From an uncultured Bacteroides sp. (GTDB taxonomy: Bacteria > Bacteroidota > Bacteroidia > Bacteroidales > Bacteroidaceae), in the NCBI RefSeq assembly GCF_902491285.1, contig NZ_CABUHK010000039.1, positions 1 through 50,195 of the forward strand: 50,195 bases of DNA, read 5' to 3'. Positions 36,901 to 45,731 of the stretch are shown here, one piece after another. A model generated the notes under the pieces. That model had not been told where the DNA came from, searched no databases, and saw only the letters and a list, made by a program, of their open reading frames with translations. How positions within the stretch are numbered: the first letter of the stretch is position 1; every line of letters starts with the position of its first letter. The translations under genes were made by a program, and so were the position numbers.

Positions 36901-38696
36901 TTATCAAATTCCGCATCACCAGAAGGAGAAATCAGCCATCCCAAAAACTTTTCAGCATAATCATAGGAAGAAACAGCACCGGAGAATGAAGCTTCCTTAC
37001 CTACCAGTTTATCAAGAATATGCATGATTTGAGTAGTGACTTCCGTTGCGGTAAACGTATCGGTTGTCAATCCTCCCGTTACCGAAAGCCCTTGTTCTAT
37101 AAGTAACCCGCCTAAGAGTTTAAGAAAATAATTGCTTTCATCCGGACGCAGCTTGCTGATGGCACGTTCATCAATTTCTTTCCGGGAACGCAAAGATGAA
37201 AACACATCATAATTGGTCGGAGTCTTTGTATCCCAAGTTTTCAACACTTCAACAATAGCCTGTTTAAAATTCTCGGCCACTACATACTTCAAATCATTCA
37301 GCCCTGTATCAATGCTTTTCTTCCAGCCCTTCCCTACCTTATTCGTACATTCGATAGTAGCGCCGGACAAATTATCGAGTTTACGTGAGATTCTCGTTAT
37401 ACGTGTATCCCTGTATCCCGTTTCACCGAAATACTCGTTACTCAACAATCGGACACGTTGCCCCGGAACGAGGGGTACCTGATTGGCATCCACGTAAATA
37501 TAATCCATGTCACAACGATAAATAATCGTATCGACACTTCCCTTTTGCAGATAATCACGCACGGCGGCTTCATATTCCTTTTCAGCCTGTATATAATACT
37601 CATCGGGCATACTGATATTCCACAAGATGTATTCATTACCAGACGCAGGAATTATATGACCGCCCGGAATCTGTGTCCTCTCGTCAGGAAACGTCGTGAT
37701 AATCTCAAATTCACGCGTACTACTATTATAGTTCACTTCAAAATCACGCCCGTTCAATTCACCACTCAGAAAACTGACATGTTTCACCAAACCGGGAAGT
37801 TCATAATCATTCGGATTAAAATTCAAATCCTTATCCTTGAAGTAATAAACTGTATACGGTCCATTCTCATTCTTCTTCTCAACATAGCGGACGTCAGACA
37901 CTTTGCCGACACGCTTGGGGTAAATTTCGGAGAAAGCAGCTTCCTCCACCTGTTCATATAATCCATAATGAATATTTTGTTCTACATACTTTTGCCGCCC
38001 GGGAAGTTGTAACCGGGAAAAGCCATATTTACTCCGGTCGATATTGCGGGTACTGCCCAAAGGAATCAACCGGGTAAAGAATTTCACATCATTGCTATTT
38101 TCAGCAAGCGCCATCTTAGTCAGTCCTTGTCCGTAGCCAAGGCTTACTGCATCTCCACGTTCACAACGGGTCAAGTTTACGTGATGTCCGTCTATCCACC
38201 ATTCCGTTTCAAAAGTCTCGGCAATCATGCCAAGAGCATCCCAACAATTCACGTTGCTGTATTCAATGTTTCGTTTGCCGTTGTCAACCGCTTCACCCAC
38301 TTTCCATGTATCAGAGCCGTCGATACGATTCAAATTATCCACCACTTTCTGCAGATGGGCCGCCGCATTATTATCCAGTGAGAACTGGGATTCAAACTGT
38401 CCGTCTGTCAGATTCAACATCTTCACCCGTTCCGCATCATGCTCCGGTCCGTAGAAATGCATACTGTAACTGTACTCCAACGTACTATTCTGCTGTGGTC
38501 GATACTCGCTACGAATAGTAAAACGGATGCCCGCGACTTCCATATAATCATTGACCGAGAAAGTCAAAAGTTCAGGAGACGTAAAACTGACCGAAAGACT
38601 ATTTTCTGACATCAGTTCATGACTCCAGGTACAGGAAGAAGAGGCAGGAGCGGTAAATTTCAAAATACCCTCTCCATCATAAATATTTAATTCCAT
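33996..38696 (-). CDS. Phage tail-tip / receptor-binding protein
   Basis: A 1566-residue tail structural protein. Residues about 1-480 match a phage tail hub/endopeptidase-type (Tal-like) domain (WDALGMIAETFETEWWIDGHHVNL, GYGQGLTKMAL). A linker with coiled character follows (about 490-620). Residues about 790-885 contain two chitin-binding-like Trp/Tyr modules (YYYYDEVVYNGSTWLCIS; YRDTVIYDGNSYVCKVS) separated by a collagen-like GIDGKDG. From about 980 (GGENLVPNSDYAEQE) the composition turns AT-rich, with a carbohydrate-binding-like sandwich and a C-terminal head (about 1390-1566). By analogy the N-terminus caps the tube and the C-terminus binds the cell surface. No muralytic active site is obvious. 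Confidence 0.82.
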   Translation of the reverse strand: MELNIYDGEGILKFTAPASSSCTWSHELMSENSLSVSFTSPELLTFSVNDYMEVAGIRFTIRSEYRPQQNSTLEYSYSMHFYGPEHDAERVKMLNLTDGQFESQFSLDNNAAAHLQKVVDNLNRIDGSDTWKVGEAVDNGKRNIEYSNVNCWDALGMIAETFETEWWIDGHHVNLTRCERGDAVSLGYGQGLTKMALAENSNDVKFFTRLIPLGSTRNIDRSKYGFSRLQLPGRQKYVEQNIHYGLYEQVEEAAFSEIYPKRVGKVSDVRYVEKKNENGPYTVYYFKDKDLNFNPNDYELPGLVKHVSFLSGELNGRDFEVNYNSSTREFEIITTFPDERTQIPGGHIIPASGNEYILWNISMPDEYYIQAEKEYEAAVRDYLQKGSVDTIIYRCDMDYIYVDANQVPLVPGQRVRLLSNEYFGETGYRDTRITRISRKLDNLSGATIECTNKVGKGWKKSIDTGLNDLKYVVAENFKQAIVEVLKTWDTKTPTNYDVFSSLRSRKEIDERAISKLRPDESNYFLKLLGGLLIEQGLSVTGGLTTDTFTATEVTTQIMHILDKLVGKEASFSGAVSSYDYAEKFLGWLISPSGDAEFDNVRVRGFLESDELRYNRVEVVSGERWNASGGGIIASVDEENCRIRLKLEPGEVASVAVDDICKATFNDATGFQTVYFRVTEIVDEATFAYVLRDGTTHHPCALMHFVCYGNFTNLSRQCSCYETQSYKRYLSGVNNWEITKDCIVMQLGDLSNLKLFGINMEGHSAYLCNVYLTGTIRQLSSDGVTETPVPCFKGEYVAGSSYYYYDEVVYNGSTWLCISENPTEQEPAEDAADWKLLVRKGIDGKDGSLLRPRGIWQTGVDYVNDAMYRDTVIYDGNSYVCKVSHTSGIVFDSAQWSNFNEFVNVATQVMLAENASIDVLGSSSIFVGDQNKTQGWEMTKGAIKHNVSGLELTADGRLVDPDGLEFSVGGIENALQDTMKGGENLVPNSDYAEQEEVHPGWDESLNGTVSAVGWGDYDASVVNPEKGYHAHLNTTRFDFPVFEFKTVYSKPGGLSYVNLDSVYGSWTVDGLYHKSPAITHNQIAREQIYFYTESPNTVVQFEIKTSSETNYDWMFIGKLDDAAATYSTAAGKISGNPASTVVSIMVAVPGRHFVIAGYRKDSSTSTGSDCGWYRIVSGYIISSVNLSRASKVSVDIERYVRELKVGDEYQLCFEVYASTTSLCFSYSIDGNTGQKRFTTDELNKWVTVVKTFTVRSIESIPRLEFIVDENTGTGYLKGVSIKRLSGVAKELLKTGIDITRRKIILSADSILMQSNSGEEFALFTTDENGGTRINAAYINTENLVVTTGAEIGGFKVNGYNLKNIGNKDCWISIEHKEGDSTRFSSLGNNIPAIAGYTTAGYFQATGSGWNKALMLRSSGSTSKVGIVGGYHNLAIDAVGGCHWIMDAQDHWCMPGLLGIVRFLCSYANNTYTYSIRKEWGNGIPDVRVLNFSIPDLLIHVGFVNTKNGFYSVTGQPVGPAPKEGVWDLNLVIEALDQNGFIFSCWCNNGKYIPRQVDLYIYGTPHAQ

Positions 38697-38719
38697 AAGT
38701 CATTTCATTTTTTCAATTA

Positions 38720-39178
38720 TTATACACTCGGAACCGGTTCCCGCAACTTAACTTTAAAGCGTGCAGCATACAAACCATCCTTTTCGAGGAAAGTCAGTTG
38801 ATCATAACTGCTACATTCCTTATAATACATCCGGTAAGTCTTATCAATTTCCGGCAATCGTATTTGAAGCCATCCACTTTTGAGAAGATTGACAAAACCG
38901 GTATAACGCTCCAACCAGTTCTGTGTTGTCTCCGCTACGATAGCAAAATACAAAGTCACATCCCGCGCCTCGAATCTCGGCTGAGGCAATACTTCCGGCA
39001 ATTCTTCGCCATCCCGTTCACGATAAACGACGGCAGGATAATCCTTCATGGAAGGCGGCTTGAGTAATGCCGAGTAGTTACTATAATCACCTTGCTTGTC
39101 CTCTGTAAGGAAAGCTCCATACTGTAGATACACATCCTGATTATTGATAAGCAATAATCCCTCTAAAATCTTTTCCAT
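38720..39178 (-). CDS. Distal tail (Dit-like) protein
   Basis: A 152-residue protein between tape measure and tail tip, the usual place of the distal tail protein. Beta-rich, with LLLINNQDVYLQYGAFLTE at the N-terminus and LQIRLPEIDKTYRMYYKEC in the middle. Its ATG lies 2 bp after the tape-measure stop, so translation is probably coupled. Function is assigned from position and size more than from motifs. Confidence 0.65.
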   Translation of the reverse strand: MEKILEGLLLINNQDVYLQYGAFLTEDKQGDYSNYSALLKPPSMKDYPAVVYRERDGEELPEVLPQPRFEARDVTLYFAIVAETTQNWLERYTGFVNLLKSGWLQIRLPEIDKTYRMYYKECSSYDQLTFLEKDGLYAARFKVKLREPVPSV

Positions 39179-39180
39179 AA

Positions 39181-42100
39181 TTATTTCATTTTAATTCCAT
39201 CACGTTTCAATTCTGATATATCTGCCGCCATCTGTTCCAAATGGTAGCAATAGCCTGTATTGCGTACAATAGCAACCAATGAGTCCGATGCTTCGTACAT
39301 AGAACGGCTGATGTCGAAAACAGTAGTATCTATGCTGCTCACATGATCCTGAACAGAGGTGAATAATCCTTCGAGTTTTGTTCCTTGCTCCTGAGACATG
39401 GTGGTGAAGGAGCCGGAACGACCGGACTGCTCGGAATTTTCTTCTTTCTCTTTTCCTTCCAAGTCGATACCGGCTTCAGAGAAGCTTTCTTTCATTGTTT
39501 CCCATGCAGTATTGTATTGTTGGCCTAATTCCATCACACGTTTCTTAAAATCAGACGCAGCCTTAGAATCAAGAGAATAATTATAATTTCCTTTATCCAT
39601 GGACTGGAATAATTTACTCACAAGTTTATTCATCTCTTCCGTCAACATATTCCGAGCCAATGTCTTTTTAATAATATCCCCAATAGCTCCGTCTATATTT
39701 TGTGATAGCTTATCCAACGCATTATCAATTGAAGGATCTGTGAAGGAATCTACAATCATACCGGTTATATCGGAGAAAGAAAAACCCAATACAGTATCTT
39801 GTACTTCTTGATTAAACTCTGCGAGTTTCTCTTTACTTTCAGCCATAGCTTCTATGTACTCTCGCATCTGACTCGGGATATGCGCCCAAAGATTTGGAAT
39901 TTCTCGGAGTTTCACTAACTGGTCATCGCTCATCTCCCCCCAAGTGGTAGTATTTATTCCTATTTGTCTTAATTCTGATTTATAGTCTTTGAGTGTACGA
40001 TTCAAACGATAACCATATGAATGACTACCGACCGAAGAGCCTGCAGAACCAGCTTCTCCCAGCATTGTACGGCTAGCAGCAATCTGTTTACCGATATCTT
40101 CTGCGGTCTTCCTTATGTTACTGCCGAAGTTATTACCTCCCAACTTGTCCAATAAGCCGATCTGTTTATCTATCAAATCATCCATTGCCTCCATCCAGAC
40201 ACCATAACGAGCTACCATTCCGGCATCCATCTCTTTTTTCGCTCCTATCAATCCGGCAGTTACAGATATTACTTGTTCAGCTGCAGCCGCAATACCACCC
40301 ACGAGTCCCCCATTAGCAAACCCATCCGCAATACTGCCAACAGCATCCAAAGCCATATCCAATCCTTCATCCAGTCCACCAAATGCTCCTTTCAAAGAGC
40401 CGACAACCTCGCTTGCAGTCTGCATCCGTCCTTGAAAAGTAGTAGCAAAATCCGCAGCTTTCTCTTTAGCTTCCTCTTCGCTACTCCCAAGTTTTTGATA
40501 ATGTTTCACTAATGAATTCATCGTCTTCTCGTCTAATATTCCTTTTATAGACTTAGGCTTTTTACCTTGCTTCTCAAGGCCAGCAATAGTAGTTTCTAAT
40601 TGTTCTTTTTCTTGTAGGCTCTGTTCATCATTCATTGTGGACAAAATTGCCAATCGTTCTTTTGCATATTTCAACATAATATCATTACGCTGCTGCTCTA
40701 CATACTCATCCATCTCCAAGCCTTGAGTTGCTATTTCTTGACGCTGGAGTTCTATTTGCTCCGCATTATCCAGCACATCTAATTTAGAACGGTTCCTTTC
40801 TATATCTTTATCAGCTTCCCTGTTCTTATTGATGGATTCAATCATTTCCGGATCTTTATTTGCTCTTTTAACCAATTCATCATAGGTTTTGTCTATGTCT
40901 TTTAGACGCCTTTCTAAAGTTGATGCTGAATGGGAGTTTATTTCGTCCTGCAAGTCTCTCACACCTTGTTTTTCATTTTCATTAATCCTATTTTGTTGCT
41001 CTTTCGTTCTTTTATTCTCTATAGCACGTTGTTCATTAGCCTGATTTTTAACTATGTCCTCGACAGTTTTATCTACCTTAATACCTTTTTTCCTCGCCTC
41101 TTTAATCGCCTGAATACGATCATTCTCTTCTCTATCAATCCTATCTAACTCCAATTGATGATTTAATTCCTCCTGCTCTCTTTCTTTTTTAGCTTCATCC
41201 CCAATAGCAGCAATAGTCATTGCTGTTATTTTTCTTCTTGCTTTAAGTTCCGCCTGTCCGAGTTGTTCTATAAATGAAGTTTGTTCTTCCGGTGTAACTG
41301 TACGGATATTAGCGCCAGTTATTTTATCTAGTTTAGATTGTTCCGCATTTATCTGAGCCATCAGTTTATTATATTCCCCCCTACTTGTGACCTTTGATAA
41401 AGCTTCCTTTTTTCTTTTTATACTTGCTTCAATAGCTTCTATTGATCCTTTCACTACTGTATCAGCCGCCTTAATATCTGCTTTTTTCAGTGTTTCCGCA
41501 CTTTGATTAGAAAAAGCGAGACTTTGGGTTATATACTTCGTGCCCTCTCCTTCTTGTGCTTTAGCTTTTTCTATAGCTTTACTTTTATCAGAATTGTCTA
41601 CCTCATAAGACATAGCCGGTCCAAACATTCCTTGTGAAACAAATACAGTCTTCTTATCAGGCATACTTTCAGCCTCCATCATTGCAATCATAGATGCTTT
41701 ATACTTTTCCGAAGCCAATTCCATAGCTGCTACCGCTTTAGCTCTCAATTCAATACTTTCTATAAAAGCATCTTTTTGACTATTAAAAAGATTTTCGGCA
41801 TCAGCTACACTCGTTATAGATACCCCCAATTGTTTGAAAGCCTCTTGATTCTCATCAATATATTTTTGTTTATCTTCTAGAGATTCTCCCAGAGCTTCAT
41901 ATTCACCACTCATTTTATGGAAATTCGCAACTGTAGAAGCAGACATATCTGCGACTTTACTTCTGAATGCTTCATTTGCCTTAGCAGCTTCGGCTTGCGA
42001 AGTCGTGTAATTATCCCATAGCAGAACTAACCCCGTAATGACAACAGAAAGTCCTAAAGTTAATGTAGCCATCAATGCTTGTGCAGCAACTGTCGAAATG

Positions 42101-42696
42101 CCCAAAGAAGTGGCAAGTGCCATATTTGCCGCAGTAAGTACCTGTTTTGCTCGTGACAAAAGAAGAGTATTAGCGACTCCTGCGCCATTCAAGACATTTG
42201 CTATCTGCTGTAAAGAATTGGTAATTGAAATCATTGTTTGTAGCTTAGTTTGAATTTGCGTCAGTCGAGACTGCTCTATCCCCAACAGAGATGCCGTATT
42301 AATAGCTACATTCATTCCAGAACTCATCAATTTCAAATCCTCTCTTACCGCTTTCAAATTTGAGAGTTTACCATCATCAGGAGATACTGAAGACGAAATA
42401 TCTGCATTACTCTTTACTGCCGCCAATTGAGCAGTCAAGCCTGCCAACTCACTTTTCAAATTTCCAATTTCAGAACGTAGTACAATTATCATTGCTAGAT
42501 TTTCCGTTTGGTCTATTTTTGCACTCATTGCCCGCTCAAAAACTTTCTGCATTGAAAGCAAACTGTTCTCTAATTTTTGGATCTCTTCATTCAGGTTAAT
42601 GACTGATGAACTCAAATCATTAACTTTATCAGTAGTGCCTTGTATATTTTGCAAGGTATTACTATTCATAATGTTTTCTAAATCGATTGTTCCCAT
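39181..42696 (-). CDS. Tail tape-measure protein
   Basis: An 1171-residue, largely helical protein that would set tail length. It has an N-terminal coiled coil (LNEEIQKLENSLLSMQKV; LRSEIGNLKSELAGLTAQLA), a hydrophobic segment (about 205-227, LTLGLSVVITGLVLLW) as in most tape measures, and a long charged coiled-coil middle (EEQEEL-type Lys/Glu/Arg blocks, about 500-750). A Gly/Ala-rich hydrophobic patch (FANGGLVGGIAAAAEQVIS, about 800-815) and a globular C-terminus follow. It is preceded by its own promoter with the shared palindromic block. A broken copy of its first about 110 bp lies at 44923-45040. Confidence 0.88.
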   Translation of the reverse strand: MGTIDLENIMNSNTLQNIQGTTDKVNDLSSSVINLNEEIQKLENSLLSMQKVFERAMSAKIDQTENLAMIIVLRSEIGNLKSELAGLTAQLAAVKSNADISSSVSPDDGKLSNLKAVREDLKLMSSGMNVAINTASLLGIEQSRLTQIQTKLQTMISITNSLQQIANVLNGAGVANTLLLSRAKQVLTAANMALATSLGISTVAAQALMATLTLGLSVVITGLVLLWDNYTTSQAEAAKANEAFRSKVADMSASTVANFHKMSGEYEALGESLEDKQKYIDENQEAFKQLGVSITSVADAENLFNSQKDAFIESIELRAKAVAAMELASEKYKASMIAMMEAESMPDKKTVFVSQGMFGPAMSYEVDNSDKSKAIEKAKAQEGEGTKYITQSLAFSNQSAETLKKADIKAADTVVKGSIEAIEASIKRKKEALSKVTSRGEYNKLMAQINAEQSKLDKITGANIRTVTPEEQTSFIEQLGQAELKARRKITAMTIAAIGDEAKKEREQEELNHQLELDRIDREENDRIQAIKEARKKGIKVDKTVEDIVKNQANEQRAIENKRTKEQQNRINENEKQGVRDLQDEINSHSASTLERRLKDIDKTYDELVKRANKDPEMIESINKNREADKDIERNRSKLDVLDNAEQIELQRQEIATQGLEMDEYVEQQRNDIMLKYAKERLAILSTMNDEQSLQEKEQLETTIAGLEKQGKKPKSIKGILDEKTMNSLVKHYQKLGSSEEEAKEKAADFATTFQGRMQTASEVVGSLKGAFGGLDEGLDMALDAVGSIADGFANGGLVGGIAAAAEQVISVTAGLIGAKKEMDAGMVARYGVWMEAMDDLIDKQIGLLDKLGGNNFGSNIRKTAEDIGKQIAASRTMLGEAGSAGSSVGSHSYGYRLNRTLKDYKSELRQIGINTTTWGEMSDDQLVKLREIPNLWAHIPSQMREYIEAMAESKEKLAEFNQEVQDTVLGFSFSDITGMIVDSFTDPSIDNALDKLSQNIDGAIGDIIKKTLARNMLTEEMNKLVSKLFQSMDKGNYNYSLDSKAASDFKKRVMELGQQYNTAWETMKESFSEAGIDLEGKEKEENSEQSGRSGSFTTMSQEQGTKLEGLFTSVQDHVSSIDTTVFDISRSMYEASDSLVAIVRNTGYCYHLEQMAADISELKRDGIKMK

Positions 42697-42744
42697 GTAC
42701 TTGATATTGTTTAATATTACATCATTTATTCAATTAAAGCAACA

Positions 42745-42824
42745 CAAACATACCATAGGAAAACCTATAACACAAATAAGTCTGTAACGCCTACATATAT
42801 ATATGTAAGCGTTACAGACTTATT
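42745..42824 (-). promoter_or_regulatory. Tape-measure promoter with palindromic operator
   Basis: On the minus strand: -33 TTTG (42773-42776), 20-bp spacer, -7 TATGTTTG (42745-42752). Abutting the -33 box is a nearly perfect 50-bp palindrome (42775-42824; 16-bp perfect arms AATAAGTCTGTAACGC with a self-complementary TACATATA centre). About 34 of 44 positions match the block upstream of the first tail-tube gene, in the same register. Confidence 0.75.
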
Positions 42825-42847
42825 ATCAATAAAGAATGATTTATCAA

Positions 42848-43897
42848 CTAGTATTGAATAGTAGTCAGAACTCCATTCTTAAAGTATAAATAACAACTTG
42901 AGGAGTATACCCATTGTTCTGTTGTTCCATCCGCACCAGACATTACATTTACTGATTTTGGAGCACCCCAAGATTCACGACACATAGCCTTGCTCCATCC
43001 GGTACGTACTTGATTCCTTATTATGAGATCTGCATTAACCTTACCATATTTTCGAGCCAAAGTTGCTTCCTTTTGTAAGCGAACTTTATACATTTCAGGA
43101 GTATCCAATTCTTCTAATCCTATTTCAAGAGTAAGATTTACATAAAAGTTACCATACTTATCGTGATGTAATAACAGCAAAATGTAATACCGATTCCCAT
43201 CCTCAATACTTATGTCTGTACACTTTAGATGCGTCCCCTTAGGAATATCCTCATATTTCCCTGTACCAATTTTGGGCAAACTGGCATCATCTTTATTAAT
43301 GATTAGGTCCTTACCAACATATTTCTGTTTCAGTTTTTCGATATATCCAGTATTAATAAAAGTTTCGAAAAACTTAACTAAAGAACTAAAATCATAATAT
43401 ACAGTATCATAAGGAGCATCTTTCATGATAAGTTCATAAGAATAATTTAAACCGGATTTCTTAGGACTATTCTTTGGATCTTCAATCAGACGGTTCACAT
43501 AATAGTATTTACCTACAACAGATTCATAAGCTGAGCCACATTGCCCTTCTCCCACCGTAAACTTATACACTATAGAGTCAGGCAAATACCTCATATTCTT
43601 ATTCTTAAGTACTAATGCAAAATACTCAAACTTAGGCATTGTAGTAATACCTAAATACACCCCTGTTTTTTTATAATCAGCATCATCATTCAAATACAAA
43701 GTCTGTCCCACCTGACTACGAAAGTTCTCCCAACAAATATTCTTTAAACTATCATAAGGAGCAACAACTTCTTGTTCAGGAGTCTCTTCCTGAATCGTTT
43801 TTATCTTCGATATTTGAGCTATTGCTACATTATTAAAAACAAACAATAGCATGAACAATACCAGTTTTGCTATAAAAAACTCACACTTGCTATTCAT
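42848..43897 (-). CDS. Exported cargo protein with BamE-like C-terminus
   Basis: A 349-residue protein with a signal peptide (about 1-27, NNVAIA-Q). The body (about 45-285) is beta-rich with no family I can name. The last 60 residues (GWSKAMCRESWGAPKSVNVM ... EQWVYSSSCYLYFKNGVLTTIQ) follow the SmpA/BamE pattern. It starts 11 bp after the lipoprotein stop, so the two form an operon, and ends before the tape-measure promoter. It is not a structural tail gene by any feature and looks like inserted cargo. A role at the outer membrane is likely; a link to immunity or superinfection exclusion is speculation. Confidence 0.7.
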   Translation of the reverse strand: MNSKCEFFIAKLVLFMLLFVFNNVAIAQISKIKTIQEETPEQEVVAPYDSLKNICWENFRSQVGQTLYLNDDADYKKTGVYLGITTMPKFEYFALVLKNKNMRYLPDSIVYKFTVGEGQCGSAYESVVGKYYYVNRLIEDPKNSPKKSGLNYSYELIMKDAPYDTVYYDFSSLVKFFETFINTGYIEKLKQKYVGKDLIINKDDASLPKIGTGKYEDIPKGTHLKCTDISIEDGNRYYILLLLHHDKYGNFYVNLTLEIGLEELDTPEMYKVRLQKEATLARKYGKVNADLIIRNQVRTGWSKAMCRESWGAPKSVNVMSGADGTTEQWVYSSSCYLYFKNGVLTTIQY

Positions 43898-43908
43898 TAC
43901 TGATAGGT

Positions 43909-44271
43909 TTACTGCTTTACAAAAATCTCAGAATATCCATCTTCATCAACTAAAGTCATTTTAGTACCTTCAATTGTTCCATTCTCTTTATATCCATCGA
44001 ACCAAGTTATTGAAACAGATGGAGCAGCATACTCATATTTTCCATTAGCCGTAAAACGACTTTCATCTTCTCCATGCAGTTTTTCTACCAATTCCACCGA
44101 ACACTCTCCATTCGTATGAAATTGTATAGTACGAGAGCATTCGTCGAAACCCGAAACGTCCTCATTACATACCCAAGTTGTGTCAGACAAGGCATCTTTG
44201 TCATCATCATCCTTACAAGAAGAAAAAGTAATTGCGATAACAGCTATCGCCAAGAATAAATAGTTTTTCAT
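43909..44271 (-). CDS. Small cargo lipoprotein, copy 1
   Basis: A 120-residue lipoprotein: signal peptide with lipobox TFSS-C19 followed by an acidic KDDDDKD stretch (a +2 Lys-Asp-rich segment like the surface-export signals of Bacteroides lipoproteins). Then comes a small lipocalin-like beta domain (TTWVCNEDVSGFDECSRTIQF ... GTIEGTKMTLVDED). It has its own promoter (TATCTTTG on the minus strand near 44322) and is cotranscribed with the 349-residue gene. About 90% identical to the copy at 45044-45409. Surface-exposed phage lipoproteins elsewhere block reinfection; whether this one does is untested. Confidence 0.8.
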   Translation of the reverse strand: MKNYLFLAIAVIAITFSSCKDDDDKDALSDTTWVCNEDVSGFDECSRTIQFHTNGECSVELVEKLHGEDESRFTANGKYEYAAPSVSITWFDGYKENGTIEGTKMTLVDEDGYSEIFVKQ

Positions 44272-44440
44272 ATTGGTTGCTATTTTAGTTAATAAATTGT
44301 TTTGTTATAGATAGCACAAAGATAAAGAAAGATTCAGAAATAATTCCTTATATTCAAGAAAAATCAATTGATAAAAAAACATCACTATTATTCTTATCTA
44401 TATTTTTAGGAAAAGCCATACATGAAATTAGTTAATTTCC

Positions 44441-44472
44441 TTTGGTATAGGATTTTTCTTCATTTAAATTTG
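44441..44472 (+). promoter_or_regulatory. Consensus promoter for the 73-residue gene
   Basis: TTTG (44441-44444), exactly 20 bp, then TAAATTTG (44465-44472): a full match to the Bacteroides -33/-7 pattern, about 55 bp before the ATG of the rightward small gene. Confidence 0.7.
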
Positions 44473-44525
44473 GCGAAAGAGAACAACGAGACTATTATTG
44501 AATCACCTTAAACAAATTACCAATT

Positions 44526-44747
44526 ATGATGAAAATAGATTTATACACCAAACTCATCTTGGCAGTTATTGCTATTTCACTGTCGATAATAGCATATCGA
44601 AACATCGAGTTTATACCTTCTGCTTGTGCACATTCTATGAACATGACTCCCCAGACACCCTTAGACGTGAATATTGTTTCGGTTTCTCATAATGGAATAG
44701 ATGTAAATGTGAATAATAAAATTCAAATAGATACTCCGGCGGATTAA
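44526..44747 (+). CDS. Small membrane-anchored or exported protein
   Basis: A 73-residue peptide with an N-terminal hydrophobic helix (about 7-24, YTKLILAVIAISLSIIAY) and a short polar tail (DVNIVSVSHNGIDVNVNN). It resembles no family I can name. Evidence that it is real: a consensus promoter upstream, a terminator-like stem downstream (44823-44860), and a position equivalent to the HTH-like gene of the neighbouring cassette. Start may be the second ATG (44529). Confidence 0.5.
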   Translation: MMKIDLYTKLILAVIAISLSIIAYRNIEFIPSACAHSMNMTPQTPLDVNIVSVSHNGIDVNVNNKIQIDTPAD

Positions 44748-44822
44748 ACGTAAATGTGAAAAATTATAGAGAGTTCAAGTAAGATTTATCAATGACAGCA
44801 ACTCACAAAAAAGCAAAAAGAA

Positions 44823-44860
44823 ACCGGTGCTGATTAAAGAAATTGACACATCAGCTCCGG
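44823..44860. terminator. Degenerate copy of the tube-gene terminator
   Basis: ACCGGTGCTGA (44823-44833) pairs with TCAGCTCCGGT (44850-44860) with one mismatch and is followed by CTTTTTATA on the + strand. It is homologous to the stem at 45943-45987 behind the second tail-tube gene. Confidence 0.65.
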
Positions 44861-44865
44861 TCTTT

Positions 44866-45026
44866 TTATAAAACCAGTCCTTATGTAGAAGTTACTGGCG
44901 ACGGATAAACGGTGTAAATGTAAGCCATTAACTTTATCAGTAGTACCTTGTATATTTTGCAAGGTACTACTTGTTCATAATGTTTTCCAAATCGATTATT
45001 CCCATATACTTGATATTGTTTAATTT
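44866..45026 (-). pseudogene. Scar: tape-measure 5' end fused to tube-gene 3' end
   Basis: 44923-45026 repeats the upstream bases and first codons of the tape-measure gene (MGIIDLENIMN instead of MGTIDLENIMN), but one extra base puts a stop at codon 13. At 44922 it joins directly to a piece homologous to the last codons of the tail-tube gene (conceptual YTVYPSPVTST versus YAIYPPAVTPA) and on into its terminator. About 90 bp of the tube end and 105 bp of the tape-measure start remain, with everything between them lost. It is a relic of a duplicated cassette, not a gene. Confidence 0.8.
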
Positions 45027-45043
45027 TACATCATTACTGACGT

Positions 45044-45409
45044 TCACTGCTTTACAAAGATCTCAGAATATCCATCCTCATCAACCAAAGTCATTTTAGT
45101 ACCTTCAATTGTTCCATTCTCTTTATATCCATCAGACCAAGTTATTGATACAGAAGGATCTGCATACTTATATTTTCCACTAGCCGCAGAACGACTTTCA
45201 TCTTCTCCATGCAGTTTTTCTACCAATTCCACCGAGCATTCTCCATTCGTATGAAATTGTATAGTACGAGAACATTCGTCGAAACCCGAAACGTCGTCTT
45301 CATTACATACCCAAGTTGTACCAGACAATGCATCTTTGTCATCATCATCCTTACAAGAGGAAAAAGTAATTGCGATAACAGCTATCGCCAAGAATAAATA
45401 GTTTTTCAT
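45044..45409 (-). CDS. Small cargo lipoprotein, copy 2
   Basis: A 121-residue near-duplicate of the lipoprotein at 43909-44271. It has the same signal peptide and lipobox (TFSS-C19) and the same KDDDDKD start, with about ten substitutions plus one inserted Asp (EDDVSG). Changes cluster in the middle (SAASGKYKYADPS versus FTANGKYEYAAPS), while both keep the reading frame, which suggests both are functional. It is followed by the tape-measure scar rather than by the 349-residue gene. Possible -7 box TACTTTTG lies on the minus strand about 45 bp upstream. Confidence 0.8.
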   Translation of the reverse strand: MKNYLFLAIAVIAITFSSCKDDDDKDALSGTTWVCNEDDVSGFDECSRTIQFHTNGECSVELVEKLHGEDESRSAASGKYKYADPSVSITWSDGYKENGTIEGTKMTLVDEDGYSEIFVKQ

Positions 45410-45731
45410 GCCTTATAACCATTTTAGTTAGAACTTGTTTTGTTATCTGTAATGCAAAAGTAGTCAAATATTATATAACAAAAAGCTTTATTCAAAATAT
45501 TCTATTGAGAAATGTACAACATTGACGATGGGTAAATTAAAAGAAAAGCTTCCAACCCGTGGAAGCTCTCTTACTTGTCAAAGTGACAGCCTCATGTCAA
45601 TGAAGCTGAAATATGACTTCCATAACAATTTTTTTTAGCTTTATGATGATAATTCAGTTATTTATTCATACTTTTGTGATTAAGTATTAGGTAGGGGACA
45701 ACACACGAACTAACCATTATTCAACAAATAT
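45410..45731. other. Divergent intergenic region
   Basis: This 322-bp stretch separates lipoprotein copy 2 (leftward) from the HTH-like gene (rightward). It holds a 7-bp stem (45547-45553 with 45561-45567, AGCTTCC) that on the minus strand is followed by TTTTCTTTTAATTT, a likely terminator insulating the lipoprotein. It also has a -7-like TACTTTTG at 45669-45676 on the + strand, 55 bp before the next ATG. No further gene seen. Confidence 0.6.
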
